From: Planctomycetota bacterium
GTDB taxonomy: Bacteria > Planctomycetota > UBA1135 > JAKEFM01
Assembly: GCA_022616055.1 (NCBI GenBank)
Contig: JAKEFM010000086.1
Coordinates: 1-64,000, forward strand
DNA length: 64,000 nt
Direction of reading: 5' to 3'
Of the stretch, positions 1-8,629 are shown in pieces. The first letter of the stretch is position 1. Every line of letters starts with the position of its first letter. The notes beneath the pieces were generated by a model, which was given only the letters and a program-made list of their open reading frames with translations, searched no databases and had not been told where the DNA came from. The position numbers were made by a program, and so were the translations under genes.

Positions 1-1
1 C

Positions 2-889
2 AATCTCGGCGGCGATCCCTCCGGGGGCCTCGTCTTCCGGCTCTGGGCGAACCTGATGCGGGCGGGACAGCCGAGCCGGCCGAGCGACGAGCCGGTCTTC
101 CCGCGGGTCTACCTGCCGGACCGGAGCATCGACCAGATCCTCGCGCTCGCGGGCGTCGGGGAACCGGGGATCGGAGAGACGCTGCCGGTCCGGTTCGCGG
201 AGACCCGCCGCATGAAGAGCGACGTCACGCTCGCCTGCGAGAACGTCGTCGGCTTCTGGCCGGGGAGCGATCCCGAGATCTCGAACCAGGTGGTGATCGT
301 CTCCGCCCACTACGACCACCTCGGCGTCGGCTCCGACGGGCGGATCTACAACGGCGCCGACGACAACGCGTCGGGGACCTGCGGCCTGCTCGCGCTGGCC
401 GAGGCCCTCGCCGCGCACGGACCCCTCGCCTGCTCGGTCCTGCTGATCTGGGTCTCCGGCGAGGAGAGGGGGCTCTGGGGGTCGCAGGCCTTCGTCGAGG
501 ACCCGTGGTTCCCGCAGGGGACCACGCCCGTCCTCAATGTCAACCTCGACATGATCGGCCGCGACGCAGGGCACCGGATCCTCGTCACGCCGTTCGACGA
601 GGCGCACCCGGCCTACAACGGGGCCACGAGACTTGCGAAGGAGTTCGCGCGGGAGGAGGGGTTCACGGACATCGGGAGCAACGACGGGTACTACGCGCGC
701 TCCGACCACGCCAATTTCGCCAAGCTCGGCATCCCGATCATGTTCCTCAGCAACGGTCCGCACGCCGACTACCACGAGCCGACCGACGACGCCGACAAGA
801 TCGACGGCGACAAGATCCGCCGCGTCGCCCGGGTCGTGTTCCGGATGCTGGCCGCGATCCAGGAGCGGCCGCGAGAGCGGGCGAAGTGA
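2..889 (+). CDS. M28 family metallopeptidase (5' truncated by window edge)
   Basis: Frame open from base 2; motifs VSAHYDHLG, NGADDNASG, SGEERGLWGS, NVNLDMIGR, SDHANFAKLGIPIMFLSNGPHADYHEPTD typical of M28 Zn aminopeptidases. Confidence 0.9.
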   Translation, partial: NLGGDPSGGLVFRLWANLMRAGQPSRPSDEPVFPRVYLPDRSIDQILALAGVGEPGIGETLPVRFAETRRMKSDVTLACENVVGFWPGSDPEISNQVVIVSAHYDHLGVGSDGRIYNGADDNASGTCGLLALAEALAAHGPLACSVLLIWVSGEERGLWGSQAFVEDPWFPQGTTPVLNVNLDMIGRDAGHRILVTPFDEAHPAYNGATRLAKEFAREEGFTDIGSNDGYYARSDHANFAKLGIPIMFLSNGPHADYHEPTDDADKIDGDKIRRVARVVFRMLAAIQERPRERAK

Positions 890-1143
890 CCGGAGCGCGC
901 GTTCCCTCCCGGCGGTCCGGGGGAGGACTCGCTGGTGCTCCCGCAGGGGCTCCGTGAGAATCCGGGCGCCCCGGCCCCGCCTAGGTCGGTGCCGGACGCA
1001 TCCGGAGCCCCGCGGGACGGCGAAGCCCTTCCCGACCCTCCATCCGGTTCCGATCGGGAACGCTCGAGGACCGGCGCGGAGGGGAGCCGGGCAGGTCCGA
1101 GGGGACCTCGGGTCGACGGACGAGTCCGGAGGAGGTGACGGCC

Positions 1144-2670
1144 ATGGCAGAGCGAAGGACCGGAGTCCCGATTCCGCGTCCGATGCGGCGCGTCCTGACC
1201 TGGTGCGCGGTCCTCGCGGCGCTTCTCGCCGCGACCGTCGGGACCTCCCCCCGACAATCGGGCCCGTCGCTCGACGCCCAGCTGGCGGAGGTCCTGGAAG
1301 CGGCCGGGTTCACGGGGGAGGTCGAGGCGTCCCTCGAGGCGCGCCTCGGAAGGCCTCTCGACCCGAACAAGGCCGAGCTCGGGAGGCTCCTCTTCTTCGA
1401 CAACATCCTCGGCCTCCACGGCGACAACTCGTGCGCGGGCTGCCACTCCCCCGCCTTCGGCTTCGGCGACTCCCAGCCGATGGCGATCGGGGTGGACAAC
1501 AACGGGGTCGTGGGACCCGGCCGGGCCGGGCCCCGCAACCAGCGACGCTCGCCCCTCGTCGCCAATACGGAGTTCTATCCGGCCCTGATGTGGACGGCGC
1601 GCTTCGTGGCGCTGTCGGGCGACCCGTTCGACAACTCGCTCGGCTTCCAGTTCCCGCCGCCGGAGAACGTCGTCGCCACGACCCAGACCCTCCTCCAGGC
1701 CCAGGGCTCCCTCCCCTCGACGGAGCTCGTCGAGATGGCCGGGTTCACCGGCATCACGGCGAACCCGGGGCCCTTCGGCCCGGCCCATTTCCAGTTCGAC
1801 GACGGCCACGGGGAGGCCCTGCCGGCCCCCGACGCGACCGGGTTCCACAACTTCCCGATCCAGGACGCCGTCGACGCCCGGCTGAACGCGATCGAGGCCT
1901 ACCGCGTCCTCTTCGGAACGGCCTTCAACGGCGGCGTGCCGCTCCCGCCCGGCGGGATCACGATCGCGATGCGCCGGGAGGCGATCGCCGAGTTCCAGAT
2001 GTCGCTCCCCGGGGCAGACGCCCCGATCGACCGCTTCGCCCGGGGGGATCACGACGCGATGACGGCGAAGCAGAAGCGGGGGGCCCTCCTCTTCTTCGGC
2101 AAGGCCGGCTGCGTCGCGTGCCACGCGGTGGCGGGGCCCGCGAACGAGATGTTCAGCGACTTTGAGCTGCACCGCATCGGCGGCCCGCAGCTCTTCCCGG
2201 GCTTCGGCGTGGGCCTCGGCAACGTGATCTTCGACGGACCGGGGGCGAACGAGGACTTCGGCGTGGAGCAGACGACGGGCGACCCCACGCTGCGGTACAT
2301 GTTCCGGACGGCGCCGCTCCGCAACCTCGCGGTCGCGCCCGCCTTCTTCCACAACGGGGCGTTCGGGTCGATCGAGGCCGCCATCGAGCACCACCTCGAC
2401 GTGATCGACTCCGTGGCCGACTACGACCCGGACGACAACGACGTGCCGGCGGACCTCTCCGTCGGACCGATCGATCCGGTCCTCGCGGCGGGGATCGACC
2501 CGCTGCTGGCGAGCCCGATCTCGCTCACGAGGAAGGAGCGGAACGAGCTGACGGCGTTCGTGGCCCAGGCCCTCCTCGACGAGCGCGTCCTCGACTTCTG
2601 CGACCTCGTCCCGGCCTCGGTCCCGAGCGGCCTGCCGGTGGCGCTGTTCCAGGGCTGCGGGGAGGACTGA
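1144..2670 (+). CDS. Di-heme cytochrome c peroxidase / MauG-like secreted protein
   Basis: Signal-like N-terminus, two CxxCH sites (CAGCH, CVACH), LGRLLFFDNILG and APLRNLAVAPAFFHNGAF motifs; GGAGG about 10 nt before ATG 1144. Confidence 0.88.
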   Translation: MAERRTGVPIPRPMRRVLTWCAVLAALLAATVGTSPRQSGPSLDAQLAEVLEAAGFTGEVEASLEARLGRPLDPNKAELGRLLFFDNILGLHGDNSCAGCHSPAFGFGDSQPMAIGVDNNGVVGPGRAGPRNQRRSPLVANTEFYPALMWTARFVALSGDPFDNSLGFQFPPPENVVATTQTLLQAQGSLPSTELVEMAGFTGITANPGPFGPAHFQFDDGHGEALPAPDATGFHNFPIQDAVDARLNAIEAYRVLFGTAFNGGVPLPPGGITIAMRREAIAEFQMSLPGADAPIDRFARGDHDAMTAKQKRGALLFFGKAGCVACHAVAGPANEMFSDFELHRIGGPQLFPGFGVGLGNVIFDGPGANEDFGVEQTTGDPTLRYMFRTAPLRNLAVAPAFFHNGAFGSIEAAIEHHLDVIDSVADYDPDDNDVPADLSVGPIDPVLAAGIDPLLASPISLTRKERNELTAFVAQALLDERVLDFCDLVPASVPSGLPVALFQGCGED

Positions 2671-2748
2671 TCGAGGGCAGGGGGGGACGAGACGGGGTTG
2701 CGTCTCTCCCTCCGACCCGCGGGCGGCGGCCGTCTACCGCGAGCCCCT

Positions 2749-2775
2749 CCGACCCCGGAGCGTCTCCGGGGTCGG
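2749..2775. terminator. Hairpin between convergent genes (possible bidirectional terminator)
   Basis: Perfect 12-bp arms CCGACCCCGGAG-CGT-CTCCGGGGTCGG; no clear T-tract. Confidence 0.5.
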
Positions 2776-2802
2776 CTTGTCCCTGGATCCGGAGACGTCG
2801 GG

Positions 2803-3251
2803 TCACCGGGGAGTCCCGAAGAGGACCGCCAGCGTGGCGGCGAGGAAGACCGCCTGCAGCAACGCGCGGGGGAGAAGGGGGTCACCGGCCGTCCCGCGAT
2901 GGTCAGGCCCTCGCGCGCGGCCAGCACGTTCGCCGGGAAGAGGGCCACGAGGAGGAGAGCCAGCCCGAGCGCCGCGGGCGCGGCAAACCCGGGGACGAGG
3001 AGTCCGACGGCTCCGAGGATCTCGAGCACGCCAGTCAGCGTCACCCAGAGCCCGGGGTTGCGAAAGGTGCGCGGGACCATGCGGACGAGGTCGGGGCGCC
3101 GCCTTCCCCAGTGGGCGCTGGCGGTGAGGAGGAACATCACGGCCAGCGCGCCGCGAAGCGACGCGGTCCAGTGCGAGGGGCCGAGCCACTTGGCGAGCGA
3201 AAGGGCCTGGAGCCCGAGGAACGAGACGACGAGGACGAGGAAAGGCGCCAT
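2803..3251 (-). pseudogene. DoxX-like membrane protein interrupted by an apparent frameshift
   Basis: N-terminal part in one frame (MAPFLVLVVSFLGLQALSLAKWLG...GLTIAGRPVTP), C-terminal part (LLPRALLQAVFLAATLAVLFGTPR*) in another; switch near the GGGGG run at 2877-2881. Confidence 0.6.
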
Positions 3252-3269
3252 GCTCCTACCCCCGCCGAG

Positions 3270-4709
3270 TCACGAAGGCTTGCCGTCGCGCCCGGGGACC
3301 TCCCACCCTCCCCCGAGCACCTTGTAGAGGAGGACGAGGCTCGAGGCGATCGCGGCGTCGCTCGCCGCGAGCCGGTCCTCCGCGTCGTAGAGCTCGCGCT
3401 TGGCGTCGAGGACGTCGAGGAAGGTGACGAGGCCCGCGCCGAAGAGGTCGTCGGCGAGAGCGACGGCGCGCCGGTTGGCCGAGGCGGCGTCGGCGAGCGC
3501 ACGGCGGCGATCCCACTCGCGCAGGTAGCCGACGAGAGCGTTCTCGACCTCCTCGAGCGCCTCGAGGAACGCGCGCTCGTAGGCCGCCGCCGCCTGCTCC
3601 GCCCGGGCGTCGTTCGCCTCGACCGTCGCGCGAATGCGCCCCCCGGCGAAGAGGGGCCAGCGGACGGCGGGGCCGAGCGCCCACGCCCGGCTCGCCGCGT
3701 CGAAGAAGTCCCCCGAGTCGAGGCTCTCGAGCCCGAAGGCCCCCGTGAGGGAGACGCGCGGATAGAGGTCGGCCTCCGCCTCCCCCACTCGCGCCGTCGC
3801 CGCGGCGAGGCGCCGTTCCGCGGCCCGAAGGTCGGGACGGCGCTCGAGGAGGTCGGAGGGAAGGCCGACGACCACCCTCGGGGGAGGAACCGGGATCGGC
3901 GCCTCCTTCGCCAGCTCGGCGCGCAGGGTGTCGGGGGCTCCTCCGAGGAGGACGGCGAGGCGGTGCATCGCCTCGTCGCACGCGGCCTCGAGCGGGGGCA
4001 CCTGCGCCTCGACCGAGGCGAGGAGGGCCTCCGCCCGAGAGACGTCGAGGTCGGTCGCGAGGCCCGCCTGACTGCGCGCGCGCGTCAGGGCAAGCGTCTC
4101 CCGGGCGGAACCTTCGTTCTCGCGGAGCACGGCGAGCCGCCGCTGGCTGCCGCGCAGCGCGACGTAGCTGCGCCCGACCTCCCCGAGGAGGGAGACTAGG
4201 ACCGCACGCCGGTCCTCCTCGGCCTCCCCGAGGTCCGCCGCAGCCGCCTCCGTGCCTCGCCGGAGCCCGCCGAAGATGTCGATCTCCCATCCCGCGTCGA
4301 GGCTTGCGCGGAAGGAATCGAACTCCGGGTCCTGCTGGACGGCGGGACTCTGGCCGAAGAATCCGTTCTGGCTCGCGCGCTCGCGGGCGACCCGCCCGCC
4401 TGCGTCGAGCGTCGGAGCGAGGGCCGCTTCGCTCACCCGGTGGAGGGCGCGGACCTCGCGGACGCGGGCCCGCGCGATCCGGAGGTCGAGGTTCGAGCGG
4501 ACCGCCCCCTCGACGAGCGAGGAGAGGACGGGGTCGTCGAACGAACTCCACCAGCGCGCGAGGTCGGCCGGGGCCTCGTCGACCCGTCCCGCCTCCGCGC
4601 GTGCCCACTGCGCAGGCGACGCGAGGTCCGGGGGGCGATAGTCGGGACCCACGGTGCACCCGCCCAGGGCCGCCGAGAGGAGGGCGGGAAGAGTGCGTCG
4701 CGGATTCAT
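3270..4709 (-). CDS. RND/ABC efflux outer membrane lipoprotein, NodT/TolC family
   Basis: Lipobox LGGCTVGPDYRPP, W-SFDDP-L..L...A...N.DL..A-AR, GLATDLDVSRAEALLA repeats. Confidence 0.93.
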   Translation of the reverse strand: MNPRRTLPALLSAALGGCTVGPDYRPPDLASPAQWARAEAGRVDEAPADLARWWSSFDDPVLSSLVEGAVRSNLDLRIARARVREVRALHRVSEAALAPTLDAGGRVARERASQNGFFGQSPAVQQDPEFDSFRASLDAGWEIDIFGGLRRGTEAAAADLGEAEEDRRAVLVSLLGEVGRSYVALRGSQRRLAVLRENEGSARETLALTRARSQAGLATDLDVSRAEALLASVEAQVPPLEAACDEAMHRLAVLLGGAPDTLRAELAKEAPIPVPPPRVVVGLPSDLLERRPDLRAAERRLAAATARVGEAEADLYPRVSLTGAFGLESLDSGDFFDAASRAWALGPAVRWPLFAGGRIRATVEANDARAEQAAAAYERAFLEALEEVENALVGYLREWDRRRALADAASANRRAVALADDLFGAGLVTFLDVLDAKRELYDAEDRLAASDAAIASSLVLLYKVLGGGWEVPGRDGKPS

Positions 4710-5794
4710 CGGACCTCCCCCTTCCCGTGCGCGCCGGAGTCCGCGGGGGGCTCCGCGCCCTCGATGAAGACGTCGACCTGCTGTCCGGCGAACAGGGGAG
4801 GCCCGCCCGTGACGAGCCGGTAGATCACCTGGAGGACTCGGGTGTCGACGCGCTCGCCGACCGAGCCGGTGAGGGAGCGCTTGGGGATCACGAAGGGCTC
4901 GAATCGGACGAACTCGAGGGGCACGCGGAGCGAGGCGTTGCCGCGGACGGAGGCCGTGGCGGGCGCGCCCGGCCGCACGCGCCAGGCGTCGGCCTCGTCC
5001 ACATCGGCCCGGACGTGGAGCGGCTCGACGGCGCCGAGGAGCATGAGCGGCGTCTCGAGCGCGGCGCTGGCGGCGTACTCCCCGGCGCGCACCTTCACCT
5101 GGAGGACCTCGCCGTCGAGGGAGGCGCGGACGATGCGCCGCTCGATCTCCGTCTCGACGCGACGCGCCTCGGCCTGGGCCCGCCGGATCTCGGCGCGCGC
5201 GACCTCGAGGTCCTCGGACCAGGCGCCCGCCTCGAGCAGGGCGAGGTCCGACTGCGCCCGGTCCCTCCGGGCGCGGGCGGCGTCCACGGCGAAGCGCCGC
5301 CGGGAGAGGTCCTCCTCGCGGATCGCGCGCAGGTCGTGAACCTGCTCCATCCGCGCGAGCTGGAGCGTCGCGTCCCCGAGGTCCGCCTCCCCCTCGCGAA
5401 GGCGCGCCTCCGCGGAAGGGATCTCCTCCCTCCGCGGCATCGCCTCGAGCCGGGCGAGCCGGGCCTGCGCCGCGGCGACCGCCGCGCCCGCGACCTCGAG
5501 CTCGGCGCGGAGCTCCCGGTCGTCGATGGAGAAGAGGGGGTCCCCCGCCTTCACGCGATCCCCAGGCCGCGCGTGCACGGCCTTCACGACGCCGGGGACC
5601 GGCGTGCCGACGGCGACATTCTCGCTCGACGCCTCGACGAGGCCGGCCGCGGCGACCGGGCGATCGAAGGTCGTGCTCGGCGGAGGCTCCGGAGGAAGCG
5701 TGACCCGGGGGGAGGGGAGCGCCTTCACGACCGAGACGACCGCGAAGACGAGCATCCCCAGGGCGAGTGCGGGGAGGAGGATGTGCTTCACCAT
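4706..5794 (-). CDS. HlyD-family periplasmic adaptor subunit
   Basis: N-terminal TM, lipoyl-like half (PGVVKAVHARPGDRVKAGDPLFSIDDRELRAEL), coiled coil, DGEVLQVKVRAGEYA; 4-nt overlap with OMF gene. Confidence 0.9.
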   Translation of the reverse strand: MVKHILLPALALGMLVFAVVSVVKALPSPRVTLPPEPPPSTTFDRPVAAAGLVEASSENVAVGTPVPGVVKAVHARPGDRVKAGDPLFSIDDRELRAELEVAGAAVAAAQARLARLEAMPRREEIPSAEARLREGEADLGDATLQLARMEQVHDLRAIREEDLSRRRFAVDAARARRDRAQSDLALLEAGAWSEDLEVARAEIRRAQAEARRVETEIERRIVRASLDGEVLQVKVRAGEYAASAALETPLMLLGAVEPLHVRADVDEADAWRVRPGAPATASVRGNASLRVPLEFVRFEPFVIPKRSLTGSVGERVDTRVLQVIYRLVTGGPPLFAGQQVDVFIEGAEPPADSGAHGKGEVR

Positions 5795-5807
5795 GACCGT
5801 TTCCTTG

Positions 5808-6545
5808 TCAGGCCAGGGCGGGCTCTCCCCGCCGCGACCGCTTCTCGGTCCGGACGACGCGCCCGTCGTCCATGAAGGCCATCGCGTCGGCGAAATCGAA
5901 GACGCGGCTGTCGTGCGTCACGACGAGGACGGCGCGGCCGGGCTGCACGGCGATCCCCGAGAGAAGGCGCATGACCGCGTGGCCCGTCTCCCCGTCGAGG
6001 GCCGCCGTCGGCTCGTCGCAGACGAGGAGTCGCGGCTCGTGGATCAGCGCCCGGGCGATCGCGACCCGCTGCTGCTGCCCTCCGGAGAGGTGACGGGGGA
6101 GGGCGCCCGCGCGCGGACCCATCCCGAGGGTCTCGAGGAGCGCGCGCGCCCTCGGGAGCGCGTCCTTCCGGCGCACGCCGGAGGCGAGGAGGGGGACGGC
6201 GGCGTTCTCGGCCGCGGTCAGGGCCGGGAGGAGGTTGTACTCCTGGAAGACGAAGCCGACGTTCCGGCGCCGGAAGAGGATCCGCTGCTCTCCCCGGAGC
6301 CCGTCCGCGTCGACTCCGAGGACCCGGAGGGACCCGGCCGTCCGGTCGAGGAGGCCCGAGATCACCGAGAGGAGGGTCGTCTTCCCCGATCCGCTCGGGC
6401 CGACGAGCATCGTCATCCCGCCGAGACGCACGTCGAGGTCGACCCCTCGGAGCACGAGGGAGCGGGACTCGCCCCGGCCGAACTCCTTGGTCACCCCGCG
6501 GCACTCGACCGCGAGGGAATCTGCGTCGTTCGTCATGGCGTTCAT
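5808..6545 (-). CDS. ABC transporter ATP-binding protein (LolD/DevA/MacB-type)
   Basis: Walker A GPSGSGKTT, signature LSGGQQQRVAIARAL, Walker B LLVCDEPTAALD; ATGA overlap with permease. Confidence 0.95.
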   Translation of the reverse strand: MNAMTNDADSLAVECRGVTKEFGRGESRSLVLRGVDLDVRLGGMTMLVGPSGSGKTTLLSVISGLLDRTAGSLRVLGVDADGLRGEQRILFRRRNVGFVFQEYNLLPALTAAENAAVPLLASGVRRKDALPRARALLETLGMGPRAGALPRHLSGGQQQRVAIARALIHEPRLLVCDEPTAALDGETGHAVMRLLSGIAVQPGRAVLVVTHDSRVFDFADAMAFMDDGRVVRTEKRSRRGEPALA

Positions 6546-7681
6546 CCCCGGAAGACGGTGGCGGGCTCGAGGAACCACACGCGGCGGACCGAGAGGAGGC
6601 TCGCGAGGAGGACGATCGCGATCACCGCGCCTCCCGTCCCGACGAGGATCTGCCAGGGGAGGAAGAAGGCGCGCAGGTGCGGGATGTTCTGGGTGGCCGC
6701 GAAGAAGGCCGCCGCGAGCCCGCTCCCGAAGCCGAACCCCATCCCGCCGACGACGATCGCCTGGAGGGCGATCATCGCGGTGATCCGGCCGTTCCCGACC
6801 CCGATCGCCTTGAGCGCCCCGAACTGCTTCAGGTTCTCGATCGTGAAGATGTAGAAAGTCTGGCCGGCCACCACGGTCCCGACGAGGAACGCCATCGCGA
6901 TCGTGATCCCGAAGTTGACCGGGATCCCCGTGTGCGTGAGGTAGTAGCGGACCGTCGCCCAGGCGAAGTCGTCCCTCGGGAGCGCCTGGAGCCCGGTCTT
7001 GTCCCGGATCCGCCGCGCGAGCTCCTCCTGCGGGATCCCCGGGGCAGGGTGGGCGAGGACGAACGACATCTGCTTCCTCTCTCCGCCCGTGTACTGGAGC
7101 GCCTGGCTGTAGCGGGTGTAGAGGAGCGGGACGGTCTGGAACGGCGGGTTCGCGCGGCAGATGCCGACCACGACCGCCCTCCGGTCGTTCATCTCGAGGG
7201 TCTTCCCGAGCGCGAGCGGCTCGCCCGGCCAGAAAAAGCCGAACCCGACGTCGTCGACGATCACCCCGTCCGGGCGGCGGAGGTCCGCGACAGAGCCGTG
7301 GAGCATCGTCCGGGGCGCGCCGACGAGCGTCGCGTCGTCGTGGCCGAGGAGGAACGCCACCTGGAAGCGTCCCTCGGCGGTCTTCGCGCGGGCGAGGATC
7401 TTGGCGAGCGGCACGGCCCACTCGACCCCTTCGACCCCCCTCACCCGGAGGAGGTCGTTGTCCGTGAGCGGCTCGTTCTCGTCGAAGTACTGGACGCGGG
7501 GGTCCATCACCCAGACCTCGGCGTCCGCCACGTCCCGGATCTGGCTCGTCGTCCGGCGCATGAGACCCACGAAGATCGACGTCTGGTGCGCGATCAGCAT
7601 CGAGGCGAAGGCGATCGCGAAGACGAGGCCGAAGTACTTCGCGCGGTCTCCGAAGAGCATCTTCAGGGCGATGAGGTTCAC
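6542..7681 (-). CDS. ABC transporter permease (FtsX/DevC-like)
   Basis: N-terminal TM, large periplasmic region, C-terminal TM block with FGALKAIGVGNGRI typical of FtsX-like permeases. Confidence 0.88.
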   Translation of the reverse strand: MNLIALKMLFGDRAKYFGLVFAIAFASMLIAHQTSIFVGLMRRTTSQIRDVADAEVWVMDPRVQYFDENEPLTDNDLLRVRGVEGVEWAVPLAKILARAKTAEGRFQVAFLLGHDDATLVGAPRTMLHGSVADLRRPDGVIVDDVGFGFFWPGEPLALGKTLEMNDRRAVVVGICRANPPFQTVPLLYTRYSQALQYTGGERKQMSFVLAHPAPGIPQEELARRIRDKTGLQALPRDDFAWATVRYYLTHTGIPVNFGITIAMAFLVGTVVAGQTFYIFTIENLKQFGALKAIGVGNGRITAMIALQAIVVGGMGFGFGSGLAAAFFAATQNIPHLRAFFLPWQILVGTGGAVIAIVLLASLLSVRRVWFLEPATVFRG

Positions 7682-7728
7682 GGGGAGGTCTCCGGCGGCT
7701 TGTACGGGATTCGAGCTACTTGTCGATC

Positions 7729-7745
7729 ATTGACAATTCGTCAAT
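7729..7745. promoter_or_regulatory. Putative TetR operator upstream of efflux operon
   Basis: Inverted repeat ATTGAC-AATTC-GTCAAT 48 nt upstream of permease start; GTCAA half-sites recur upstream of the tetR-like gene. Confidence 0.45.
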
Positions 7746-7764
7746 CAGGTGGACACGAAAAAAG

Positions 7765-8523
7765 TCAGCGCCGCGGGGCGCGAGAGATCTCCTCGGGGAA
7801 CACTTCGGAATGGATCCGGGCGTAGGTCTTCTCGTAGTCCCACCCGGAAAAGAGGGGGCGCCAGCCGTACCCGTCCATCAGGGCGTGGCAGTTCCTGCGG
7901 AGCGCGCCCCGCGCGTCCGCGAGGCCGAGGTGGCGAAGCGGCAGCTCCGCCGACATCAGGAAGTAGGACCCGAACGTCATCGACCAGAGGCCGAAGGAGA
8001 GGACGACGGGGTTCGCCGGCGGCCGGAGTTCGAGGTCTCCCTGCGCGACCGCGTCCCGCACGATCCCGCTGACCGTCCCCATGCACCGGTTCTCGCACCC
8101 CTGGAGCGCCTCTTGCCGGTCCGGGGCGCTCCTCTGCCTCACGGAGCTCATGCGGAGGATCTGCTCCGTCCGGAAGTGGGAGGGATAGAGGTCCACGAAC
8201 AGCGCGCAGGCCTCCCCGACCGCGACCATCCTCTCGCGGGTCCCTCCCCGGAACTGCGCGGCGCGCTCGAACATCTCGGCGCGCCTCTCCGCCGTCTCGC
8301 GCGCGAGGGCCATCAGGACGTCCTCCTTGCTCCGATAGTGGAGGTAGACGGTCCCCTTCGAGTACTCGATCGCCTCTGCGATCGCGTCCATCGAGACGCC
8401 GTGGTAGCCCTTCGCGAGGAGGAGCTCGCGCGCGACCTCGAGGATCCGTCGGTCCCGCTCGCGGAACTCCCGCTCCTGGCGGGCGGCGCTGCGGCTAGGG
8501 GGGAGGGCTGCGGTCCGCTTCAT
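7765..8523 (-). CDS. TetR family transcriptional regulator
   Basis: HTH: RRILEVARELLLAKGYHGVSMDAIAEAIEYSKGTVYLHYRSKEDVLMAL. Confidence 0.93.
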   Translation of the reverse strand: MKRTAALPPSRSAARQEREFRERDRRILEVARELLLAKGYHGVSMDAIAEAIEYSKGTVYLHYRSKEDVLMALARETAERRAEMFERAAQFRGGTRERMVAVGEACALFVDLYPSHFRTEQILRMSSVRQRSAPDRQEALQGCENRCMGTVSGIVRDAVAQGDLELRPPANPVVLSFGLWSMTFGSYFLMSAELPLRHLGLADARGALRRNCHALMDGYGWRPLFSGWDYEKTYARIHSEVFPEEISRAPRR

Positions 8524-8564
8524 CCGGGGTCCTGGGCGTCTCAAGGCATCCCTTCCTAGACGAC

Positions 8565-8590
8565 TCGTCAACAGTTGTCAATGAGTCAAT
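8565..8590. promoter_or_regulatory. Putative autoregulatory operator of the TetR regulator
   Basis: Three GTCAA repeats (8567-8571, 8577-8581, 8585-8589) just upstream of ATG 8523, sharing half-sites with 7729-7745. Confidence 0.4.
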
Positions 8591-8629
8591 TCCCACGCCT
8601 CCGAGCCGGCTCCGGCCCCGGGGGGGGGG

